From contig OY540813.1 in the NCBI GenBank assembly GCA_961205875.1, positions 12,433,001 to 12,497,000 on the forward strand: a stretch of 64,000 nucleotides of DNA, written 5' to 3'. Under the pieces are notes generated by a model. The model searched no databases, was not told the DNA's origin, and worked only from the letters and a program-made list of their open reading frames with translations. Shown piece by piece: positions 13,401 through 25,400 of the stretch. Positions within the stretch are counted from its first letter, which is position 1; the number at the start of each line of letters is the position of its first letter. Made by a program: the position numbers and the translations under genes. This stretch comes from Sialis fuliginosa (Eukaryota; Arthropoda; Insecta; Megaloptera; Sialidae).

Positions 13401-16400
13401 TTACTAGTTGTGAAACAACAGCGACGTCAGCGGCTTTTCCAGTTAGAGTTTGTTGTTCTAGTTCCAAAGATATTTTCGCAGTGGCGTGGTCAATCTTTTC
13501 TTTAACGTCTTGCATTTCTTTAGCCAGCTCAGATACTAATTCTACATCAGCGTGCTTTGCAACTACTTCGGGCAGTTTCATTTCTTCAGAAACTTTGGCG
13601 GTGGCACGTTCGACTTTCTCTTTAACTACATCCATTTCCTCGGCTAACTCTGCAACCAAAGCAATATTGGCCGATTTTCCAGAAGTTATCAAAAGTTTCT
13701 GCTCCTTAGATAATTTTGCTGAAGCATGTTCTACTTTCTCCTTAACAGCTTGCATTTCCTTTGCCAGTTCAGAAACTGATGCTACTTCTTTTGTTTTTCC
13801 TTCTGATATTAATACAGCCTTGTCTTCGGCTATTTTGACAGACGCTTGTTCCATCTTTTCTTTGACTATTTCCATTTCATTTACTAGTTGTGAAACAACA
13901 GCGACGTCAACGGCTTTTCCAGTTAGAGTTTGTTGTTCTAGTTCCACAGATATTTTCGCAGTGGCGTGCTCAATCTTTTCTTTAACGTCTTGCATTTCTT
14001 TAGCCAGCTCAGCTACTAATTCTACATCAGCGTGCTTTGCAACTACTTCGGGCAGTTTCATTTCTACAGAAACTTTGGTGGTGGCACGTTCGACTTTCTC
14101 TTTAACTACATCCATTTCCTCTGCTAACTCTGCAACCAAAGCAATATCGGCCGATTTTCCAGAAGTTATTAAAAGTTTCTGCTCCTTAGATAATTTTGCT
14201 GAAGCATGTTCTACTTTCTCCTTAACAGCTTGCATTTCCTTTGCCAGTTCAGAAACTGATGCTACTTCTTCTGTTTTTCCTTCTGATATTAATACAGCCT
14301 TGTCTTCGGCTATTTTTACAGACGCTTGTTCCATCTTTTCTTTGACTATTTCCATTTCATTTACTAGTTGTGAAACAACAGCGACGTCAGCGACTTTTCC
14401 AGTTAGAGTTTGTTGTTCTAGTTCCACAGATATTTTCGCAGTGGCGTGCTCAATCTTTTCTTTAACGTCTTGCATTTCTTTAGCCAGCTCAGATACTAAT
14501 TCTACATCAGCGTGCTTTGCAACTACTTCGGGCAGTTTCATTTCTTCAGAAACTTTGGCGGTGGCACGTTCGACTTTCTCTTTAACTACAACCATTTCCT
14601 CTGCTAACTCTGCAACCAAAGCAATATCGGCCGATTTTCCAGAAGTTATAAAAAGTTTTTGCTCCTTAGATAATTTTGCTGAAGCATGTTCTACTTTCTC
14701 CTTAACAGCTTGCATTTCCTTTGCCAGTTCAGAAACTGATGCTACTTCTTCTGTTTTTCCTTCTGATAATAATACAGCCTTGTCTTCGGCTATTTTTACA
14801 GACGCTTGTTCCATCTTTTCTTTGACTATTTCCATTTCATTTACTAGTTGTGAAACAACAGCGACGTCAGCGGCTTTTCCAGTTAGAGTTTGTTGTTCTA
14901 GTTCCACAGATATTTTTGCAGTGGCGTGGTCAATCTTTTCTTTAACGTCTTGCATTTCTTTAGCCAGCTCAGATACTAATTCTACATCAGCGTGCTTTGC
15001 AACTACTTCGGGCAGTTTCATTTCTTCAGAAACTTTGGCGGTGGCACGTTCGACTTTCTCTTTAACTACATCCATTTCCTCGGCTAACTCTGCAACCAAA
15101 GCAATATCGGCCGATTTTCCAGAAGTTATCAAAAGTTTCTGCTCCTTAGATAATTTTGCTGAAGCATGTTCTACTTTCTCCTTAACAGCTTGCATTTCCT
15201 TTGCCAGTTCAGAAACTGATACTACTTCTTCTGTTTTTCCTTCTGATATTAATACAGCCGTGTCTTCGGCTATTTTTACAGACGCTTGTTCCATCTTTTC
15301 TTTGACTATTTCCATTTCATTTACAAGTTGTGAAACAACAGCGACGTCAGCGGCTTTTCCAGTTAGAGTTTGTTGTTCTAGTTCCACAGATATTTTCGCA
15401 GTGGCGTGCTCAATCTTTTCTTTAACGTCTTGCATTTCTTCTGCCAGCTCAGCTACTAATTCTACATCAGCGTGCTTTGCAACTACTTCGGGCAGTTTCA
15501 TTTCTACAGAAACTTTGGTGGTGGCACGTTCGACTTTCTCTTTAACTACATCCATTTCCTCTGCTAACTCTGCAACCAAAGCAATATCGGCCGATTTTCC
15601 AGAAGTTATTAAAAGTTTCTGTTCCTTAGATAATTTTGCTGAAGCATGTTCTACTTTCTCCTTAACAGCTTGCATTTCCTTTGCCAGTTCAGAAACTGAT
15701 GCAACTTCTTCTGTTTTTCCTTCTGATATTAATACAGCCTTGTCTTCGGCTATTTTTACAGACGCTTGTTCCACCTTTTCTTTGACTATTTCCATTTCAT
15801 TTACTAGTTGTGAAACAACAGCGACGTCAGCGGCTTTTCCAGTTAGAGTTTGTTGTTCTAGTTCCACAGATATTTTCGCAGTGGCGTGCTCAATCTTTTC
15901 TTTAACGTCTTGCATTTCTTTAGCCAGCTCAGATACTAATTCTACATCAGCGTGCTTTGCAACTACTTCGGGCAGTTTCATTTCTTCAGAAACTTTGGCG
16001 GTGGCACGTTCGACTTTCTCTTTAACTACATCCATTTCCTCTGCTAACTCTGCAACCAAAGCAATATCGGCCGATTTTCCAGAAGTTATTAAAAGTTTCT
16101 GCTCCTTAGATAATTTTGCTGAAGCATGTTCTACTTTCTCCTTAACAGCTTGCATTTCCTTTGCCAGTTCAGAAACTGATGCAACTTCTTCTGTTTTTCC
16201 TTCTGATATTAATACAGCCTTGTCTTCGGCTATTTTTACAGACGCTTGTTCCATCTTTTCTTTGACTATTTCCATTTCATTTACAAGTTGTGAAACAACA
16301 GCGACGTCAGCGGCTTTTCCAGTTAGAGTTTGTTGTTCTAGTTCCACAGATATTTTCGCAGTGGCGTGCTCAATCTTTTCTTTAACGTCTTGCATTTCTT

Positions 16401-19400
16401 TAGCCAGCTCAGCTACTAATTCTACATCAGCGTGCTTTGCAACTACTTCGGGCAGTTTCATTTCTTCAGAAACTTTGGCGGTAGCACGTTCGACTTTCTC
16501 TTTAACTACATCCATTTCCTCGGCTAACTCTGCAACCAATGCAATATCGGCCGATTTTCCAGAAGTTATTAAAAGTTTCTGCTCCTTAGATAATTTTGCT
16601 GAAGCATGTTCTACTTTCTCCTTAACAGCTTGCATTTCCTTTGCCAGTTCAGAAACTGATGCTACTTCTTCTGTTTTTCCTTCTGATATTAATACAGCCT
16701 TGTCTTCGGCTATTTTTACAGATGCTTGTTCCACCTTTTCTTTGACTATTTCCATTTCATTTACAAGTTGTGAAACAACAGCGACGTCAACGGCTTTTCC
16801 AGTTAGAGTTTGTTGTTCTAGTTCCACAGATATTTTCGCAGTGGCGTGCTCAATCTTTTCTTTAACGTCTTGCATTTCTTTAGCCAGCTCAGCTACTAAT
16901 TCTACATCAGCGTGCTTTGCAACTACTTCGGGCAGTTTCATTTCTTCAGAAACTTTGGCGGTGGCACGTTCGACTTTCTCTTTAACTACATCCATTTCCT
17001 CTGCTAACTCTGCAACCAAAGCAATATCGGCCGATTTTCCAGAAGTTATTAAAAGTTTCTGCTCCTTAGATAATTTTGCTGAAGCATGTTCTACTTTCTC
17101 CTTAACAGCTTGCATTTCCTTTGCCAGTTCAGAAACTGATGCAACTTCTTCTGTTTTTCCTTCTGATATTAATACAGCCTTGTCTTCGGCTATTTTTACA
17201 GACGCTTGTTCCACCTTTTCTTTGACTATTTCCATTTCATTTACAAGTTGTGAAACAACAGCGACGTCAGCGGTTTTTCCAGTTAGAATTTGTTGTTCGA
17301 GTTCCACAGATATTTTCGCAGTGACGTGCTCAATCTTTTCTTTAACGTCTTGCATTTCTTTAGCCAGCTCAGCTACTAATTCTACATCAGCGTGCTTTGC
17401 AACTACTTCGGGCAGTTTCATTTCTTTAGAAACTTTGGTGGTGGCACGTTCGACTTTCTCTTTAACTACATCCATTTCCTCAGCTAACTCTGCAACCAAA
17501 GCAATATCGGCCGATTTTCCAGAAGTTATTAAAAGTTTCTGCTCCTTAGATAATTTTGCTGAAGCATGTTCTACTTTCTCCTTAACAGCTTGCATTTCCT
17601 TTGCCAGTTCAGAAACTGATGCTACTTCTTCTGTTTTTCCTTCTGATATTAATACAGCCTTGTCTTCGGCTATTTTTACAGATGCTTGTTCCACCTTTTC
17701 TTTGACTATTTCCATTTCATTTACAAGTTGTGAAACAACAGCGACGTCAGCGGCTTTTCCAGTTAGAGTTTGTTGTTCTAGTTCCACAGATATTTTCGCA
17801 GTGGCGTGCTCAATCTTTTCTTTAACGTCTTGCATTTCTTCTGCCAGCTCAGCTACTAATTCTACATCAGCGTGCTTTGCAACTACTTCGGGCAGTTTCA
17901 TTTCTTCAGAAACTTTGGTGGTGGCACGTTCGACTTTCTCTTTAACTACATCCATTTCCTCAGCTAACTCTGCAACCAAAGCAATATCGGCCGATTTTCC
18001 AGAAGTTATTAAAAGTTTCTGCTCCTTAGATAATTTTGCTGAAGCATGTTCTACTTTCTCCTTAACAGCTTGCATTTCCTTTGCCAGTTCAGAAACTGAT
18101 GCTACTTCTTCTGTTTTTCCTTCTGATATTAATACAGCCTTGTCTTCGGCTATTTTTACAGATGCTTGTTCCACCTTTTCTTTGACTATTTCCATTTCAT
18201 TTACAAGTTGTGAAACAACAGCGACGTCAGCGGCTTTTCCAGTTAGAGTTTGTTGTTCTAGTTCCACTGATATTTTCGCAGTGGCGTGCTCAATCTTTTC
18301 TTTAACGTCTTGCATTTCTTTAGCCAGCTCAGCTACTAATTCTACATCAGCGTGCTTTGCAACTACTTCGGGCAGTTTCATTTCTTCAGAAACTTTGGCG
18401 GTGGCACGTTCGACTTTCTCTTTAACTACATCCATTTCCTCTGCTAACTCTGCAACCAAAGCAATATCGGCCGATTTTCCAGAAGTTATAAAAAGTTTCT
18501 GCTCCTTAGATAATTTTGCTGAAGCATGTTCTACTTTCTCCTTAACAGCTTGCATTTCCTTTGCCAGTTCAGAAACTGATGCAACTTCTTCTGTTTTTCC
18601 TTCTGATATTAATACAGCCTTGTCTTCGGCTATTTTTACAGACGCTTGTTCCATCTTTTCTTTGACTATTTCCATTTCATGTACAAGTTGTGAAACAACA
18701 GCGACGTCAGCGGCTTTTCCAGTTAGAGTTTGTTGTTCTAGTTCCACAAATATTTTCGCAGTGGCGTGCTCAATCTTTTCTTTAACGTCTTGCATTTCTT
18801 TAGCCAGCTCAGCTACTAATTCTACATCAGCGTGCTTTGCAACTACTTCGGGCAGTTTCATTTCTTCAGAAACTTTGGCGGTAGCACGTTCGACTTTCTC
18901 TTTAACTACATCCATTTTCTCGGCTAACTCTGCAACCAATGCAATATCGGCCGATTTTCCAGAAGTTATTAAAAGTTTCTGCTCCTTAGATAATTTTGCT
19001 GAAGCATGTTCTACTTTCTCCTTAACAGCTTGCATTTCCTTTGCCAGTTCAGAAACTGATGCTACTTCTTCTGTTTTTCCTTCTGATATTAATACAGCCT
19101 TGTCTTCGGCTATTTTTACAGATGCTTGTTCCACCTTTTCTTTGACTATTTCCATTTCATTTACAAGTTGTGAAACAACAGCGACGTCAACGGCTTTTCC
19201 AGTTAGAGTTTGTTGTTCTAGTTCCACAGATATTTTCGCAGTGGCGTGCTCAATCTTTTCTTTAACGTCTTGCATTTCTTTAGCCAGCTCAGCTACTAAT
19301 TCTACATCAGCGTGCTTTGCAACTACTTCGGGCAGTTTCATTTCTTCAGAAACTTTGGCGGTGGCACGTTCGACTTTCTCTTTAACTACATCCATTTCCT

Positions 19401-22400
19401 CTGCTAACTCTGCAACCAAAGCAATATCGGCCGATTTTCCAGAAGTTATTAAAAGTTTCTGCTCCTTAGATAATTTTGCTGAAGCATGTTCTACTTTCTC
19501 CTTAACAGCTTGCATTTCCTTTGCCAGTTCAGAAACTGATGCAACTTCTTCTGTTTTTCCTTCTGATATTAATACAGCCTTGTCTTCGGCTATTTTTACA
19601 GACGCTTGTTCCATCTTTTCTTTGACTATTTCCATTTCATGTACAAGTTGTGAAACAACAGTGACGTCAGCGGCTTTTCCAGTTAGAGTTTGTTGTTCTA
19701 GTTCCACAGATATTTTCGCAGTGGCGTGCTCAATCTTTTCTTTAACGTCTTGCATTTCTTTAGCCAGCTCAGCTACTAATTCTACATCAGCGTGCTTTGC
19801 AACTACTTCGGGCAGTTTCATTTCTTCAGAAACTTTGGCGGTAGCACGTTCGACTTTCTCTTTAACTACATCCATTTCCTCGGCTAACTCTGCAACCAAT
19901 GCAATATCGGCCGATTTTTCAGAAGTTATTAAAAGTTTCTGCTCCTTAGATAATTTTGCTGAAGCATGTTCTACTTTCTCCTTAACAGCTTGCATTTCCT
20001 TTGCCAGTTCAGAAACTGATGTTACTTCTTCTGTTTTTCCTTCTGATATTAATACAGCCTTGTCTTCGGCTATTTTTACAGACGCTTGTTCCACCTTTTC
20101 TTTGACTATTTCCATTTCATTTACAAGTTGTGAAACAACAGCGACGTCAGCGGCTTTTCCAGTTAGAATTTGTTGTTCGAGTTCCACAGATATTTTCGCA
20201 GTGACGTGCTCAATCTTTTCTTTAACGTCTTGCATTTCTTTAGCCAGCTCAGCTACTAATTCTACATCAGCGTGCTTTGCAACTACTTCGGGCAGTTTCA
20301 TTTCTTCAGAAACTTTGGCGGTGGCACGTTCGACTTTTTCTTTAACTACATCCATTTCCTCTGCTAACTCTGCAACCAAAGCAATATCGGCCGATTTTCC
20401 AGAAGTTATTAAAAGTTTCTGCTCCTTAGATAATTTTGCTGAAGCATGTTCTACTTTCTCCTTAACAGCTTGCATTTCCTTTGCCAGTTCAGAAACTGAT
20501 GCAACTTCTTCTGTTTTTCCTTCTGATATTAATACAGCCTTGTCTTCGGCTATTTTTACAGACGCTTGTTCCACCTTTTCTTTGACTATTTCCATTTCAT
20601 TTACAAGTTGTGAAACAACAGCGACGTCAGCGGCTTTTCCAGTTAGAATTTGTTGTTCGAGTTCCACAGATATTTTCGCAGTGACGTGCTCAATCTTTTC
20701 TTTAACGTCTTGCATTTCTTTAGCCAGCTCAGCTACTAATTCTACATCAGCGTGCTTTGCAACTACTTCGGGCAATTTCATTTCATCAGAAACTTTGGCG
20801 GTGGCACGTTCGACTTTCTCTTTAACTACATCCATTTCCTCTGCTAACTCTGCAACCAAAGCAATATTGGCCGATTTTCCAGAAGTTATTAAAAGTTTCT
20901 GCTCCTTAGATAATTTTGCTGAAGCATGTTCTACTTTCTGCTTAACAGCTTGCATTTCCTTTGCCAGTTCAGAAACTGATGCAACGTCTTCTGTTTTTCC
21001 TACTGATATTAATACAGCCTTGTCTTCGGCTATTTTTACAGACGCTTGTTCCACCTTTTCTTTGACTATTTCCATTTCATTTACAAGTTGTGAAACAACA
21101 GCGACGTCAACGGCTTTTCCAGTTAGAGTTTGTTGTTCTAGTTCTACAGATATTTTCGCAGTGGCGTGCTCAATCTTTTCTTTAACGTCTTGCATTTCTT
21201 TAGCCAGCTTAGCTACTAATTCTACATCAGCGTGCTTTGCAACTACTTCGGGCAGTTTCATTTCTTCAGAAACTTTGGCGGTGGCACGTTCGACTTTCTC
21301 TTTAACTACATCCATTTCCTCTGCTAACTCTGCAACCAAAGCAATATCGGCCGATTTTCCAGAAGTTATTAAAAGTTTCTGCTCCTTAGATAATTTTGCT
21401 GAAGCATGTTCTAATTTCTCCTTAACAGCTTGCATTTCCTTTGCCAGTTCAGAAACTGATGCAACTTCTTCTGTTTTTCCTTCTGATATTAATACAGCCT
21501 TGTCTTCGGCTATTTTTACAGACGCTTGTTCCACCTTTTCTTTGACTATTTCCATTTCATTTACAAGTTGTGAAACAACAGCGACGTCAACGGCTTTTCC
21601 AGTTAGAGTTTGTTGTTCTAGTTCCACAGATATTTTCGCAGTGACGTGCTCAATCTTTTCTTTAACGTCTTGCATTTCTTTAGCCAGCTCAGCTACTAAT
21701 TCTACATCAGCGTGCTTTGCAACTACTTCGGGCAGTTTCATTTCTTCAGAAACTTTGGCGGTGGCACGTTCGACTTTCTCTTTAACTACATCCATTTCCT
21801 CTGCTAACTCTGCAACCAAAGCAATATCGGCCGATTTTCCAGAAGTTGTCAAAAGTTTCTGCTCTTTAGATAATTTTGCTGAAGCATGTTCTACTTTCTC
21901 CTTAACAGCTTGCATTTCCTTTGCCAGTTCAGAAACTGATGCAACTTCTTCTGTTTTTCCTTCTGATATTAATACAGCCTTGTCTTCGGCTATTTTTACA
22001 GATGCTTGTTCCACCTTTTCTTTGACTATTTCCATTTCATTTACAAGCTGTGAAACAACAGCGACGTCAGCGGCTTTTCCAGTTAGAGTTTGTTGTTCTA
22101 GTTCCACAGATATTTTCGCAGTGGCGTGCTCAATCTTTTCTTTAACGTCTTGCATTTCTTTAGCCAGCTCAGCTACTAATTCTACATCAGCGTGCTTTGC
22201 AACTACTTCGGGCAGTTTCATTTCTTCAGAAACTTTGGCGGTGGCACGTTCGACTTTCTCTTTAACTACATCCATTTCCTCTGCTAACTCTGCAACCAAA
22301 GCAATATCGGCCGATTTTCCAGAAGTTATCAAAAGTTTCTGCTCCTTAGATAATTTTGCTGAAGCATGTTCTACTTTCTCCTTAACAGCTTGCATTTCCT

Positions 22401-25400
22401 TTGCCAGTTCAGAAACTGATGCTACTTCTTCTGTTTTTCCTTCTGATATTAATACAGCCTTGTCTTCGGCTATTTTTACAGACGCTTGTTCCACCTTTTC
22501 TTTGACTGTTTCCATTTCATTTACAAGTTGTGAAACAACAGCGACGTCAGCGGCTTTTCCAGTTAGAGTTTGTTGTTCTAGTTCCACAGATATTTTCGCA
22601 GTGGCGTGCTTAATCTTTTCTTTAACGTCTTGCATTTCTCTAGCTAACATAGCGTGCTTTGCAACTTCTTCAGGTAATTTAAGGTCTTCGTTAACTTTGG
22701 TGGTGGCACGTTTGACAACATCCATTTCCTCGGCTAACTCTGCAACTAAAGCAGTATCGGTCGATTTTCCAGAAGTTATCAATAATTTCAGCTCTTTCGA
22801 TGATTTTGCCGATACACATTTCTCTTTTTCTTTGTCTGACGGTTCATTCAGAATTTCCTCTACTTCTTGTCTATTGTCAATACCTTTTTTATTTTTGTCA
22901 ATGTAATTGTTACTTGTTTTTACATTTTCTTTTCTATTTATATCTTGGTATTCTGATACTACTTCTGGCTGTTTAATTTTCTCGTGTATGTTTGAGGATA
23001 TTAGCTCGGATTCGTTACTATTCTTATTTTGAATATTTGAATCCTTTTTGTCATCTACTTTTTCAAAAATTTCATTTATCTGTAATTTCATTTGATCATT
23101 GTATTCTTTTATACCTGATACTTTTTCTAATATTAATAATAAATGTTCTTCTTCTGATTGTATACCAGAAGTTTGTATTTCAAGGTCTTCTACTTTTCTG
23201 TTTAACTCTGTAGCTGCTAAAAGTAACTCTTTTCTAAATATATCTTTCGATGTTTTTGGTTGGAATGTTTGTTGAACAGTGATGTCAAAAATTTGTGCAA
23301 TTAATGTTGAATATTCTGTATTTATTTCGCATAGTTCGTCGATTATAATTTCAATTATTTGTTTGTTAACCGATGTATTTCTGTTAAAATTTGTATGTAG
23401 TATTTCCGAGAAATAAATTAGTACGCTATCCATTCTGTCAAGAATTCTACATATTCCTATCATTATTTTTTCATCGTCAGCAATATCATTTTCATGCTCA
23501 GTATTTGAAATAATTTCTGTTGTATATTCGTTTATATTATAATTTTGTTCATCAATTTCACTTAGTATGAGACCATCAACATTATCAATATTTCCATGCT
23601 CTATATTTTGCCGTTGCTGTTCAATCAATCTTTCCATTTCACCTGTTTCGTCAACAATTACTATTGTCGAATTATCAATTTGTTGTGCAAGTTCTGTATA
23701 CTGTCCTTCTCCAATCTCTACTAGAATATCTTTCTGATTATTGATAAACATCTCATGCGTCAAAGTAACCAAATCATTAAAGTCATATCGGATATCAAGA
23801 ATTGTATCAATTAGTTTTTGTTTTGGTTCATCTATAATTTCTTTTTGGTCAATATCATCGGTATTGTTAAATCTCAAAACATCGCACATCAAATCTAGTA
23901 CGCTTATTATATTGTCACCCGTTTGATAAATGATTTGAATGCCGGTTTTTTGCACCAAATCATTTTGTTGATCTAGAATGCATTCTTTAATTGCACTCAT
24001 ATTATGTTGCAAATCTAGTGAAATACCAAATAAAACTTCCGTAGCTGTTTGATTGTTATCACCATGCCGTTTATTTTGTTTTAAACATAGAAAATATTTT
24101 CTTAGATCTTGTATGGATTTAATTGTACTACTGAGAATATCTAGACATTTTTGAATCGATGGGGAATATTCTTTTAAAGATTTTAAAAACATTTCTCTTT
24201 CCACATAACACAATCGTTCTTGGATTTCGGTTAAATTATTTGTTAATAAGACAACAAGGAACTGGATATTTTTTTGTAAAATTTGTAAATCATCAACTAA
24301 GTCTTGATCTTGTTTTTCGTCATCTGCACTACTTGTAGCTGCACTTCGAGAATTGTCAAGTGATTCTTGTGATATTTCTTTTTTACCACTAACCTTCATT
24401 GCTAACGGTTGGCGGTCGATTTCTAAGCTTTTGGCGCTCATGAATGTTTCAGTGTCGGCATCAATTGATTTACGTGAAAGTTCTATTGATTTTCTATTTA
24501 TTTTTTCATCAGAAACACTGTAATACATATCCGGACTTTGAATATTTGAATGTCCGCTTCTCCTACTTTTATTGTCACTCAATCGAGAGTTTAGCGCGTC
24601 ATCATATTCACTTTTTCTAAATTCATCTGAAAGCGCTCTAGAAGCTCGTGGAGATTGAAATGATTCTGTCAGTGCGCTACGTCTATCTTCTTCAGAGAAT
24701 GTTCGTGAGAGTCTAGAAGAATGAAGGGTGTCTTCAAGAACTGATATGTCTTCAATATCTGCTTCTGTGCGTTGGTCTTCTTCCATTACCGTGAAATATT
24801 CGGGAATCACATCGATTACTACTCCTTCCATACAAATGTTACTAGCTGTAGATGTTTCTTTTACAATTCGAAGTGGTGGTAGTTCTACAACGTTATGTTC
24901 TAAAAAATAAAAATAATATTTAGTTTAAATATTTATTGCATTGTTTATTAAAATAAATACCTGATATATTTTCAGATAACTGATCTGCATACATTTCAAC
25001 AATTTGCAAAGCTTGTTCATTTGTTAAATCTGGAGTATCGTAATACGAAACGGATATTTCCTTTCCATCGAATGAATATGAAATTTCATGGGGCAACGAT
25101 GGTTCTTCGTCAGGAGTTTTATATGACTCTTCTTCATTAATTGTTGACAATGATAAACGACGAGTTGGTCTAGGTAGGGGAGGTAACGGAGTAGCTGCTT
25201 CAACACCGTGTACGGCAGCCGAACTACTAGATGCACCCATACAATTTCTTGCTTCACAAGTATAAATCCCTAAACAGCATGTGCCATCCTAAAAATTTCA
25301 AATATAACACCATTGAAATATCACTTAAAACTATTATTATTTACCTGTCCAGACATTATTTTGTGAATATCTCCTGGATTTAACTCAACGCCATCTTTAA

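Noticed and set aside
10981-22500. Regular repeats suggestive of CRISPR or satellite DNA
   Set aside because: Units are contiguous, 480 nt, in frame and coding on the minus strand, with no spacers; the genome is eukaryotic.
10982-22906. A 3,974-codon open frame on the plus strand opposite the 480-nt array
   Set aside because: Because the unit length is a multiple of three and copies are nearly identical, any antisense frame without a stop in one unit stays open through all 24. The product is a Ser/Thr/Phe-rich shadow, and the minus-strand frame is the one joined by splice sites and phases to Ig exons.
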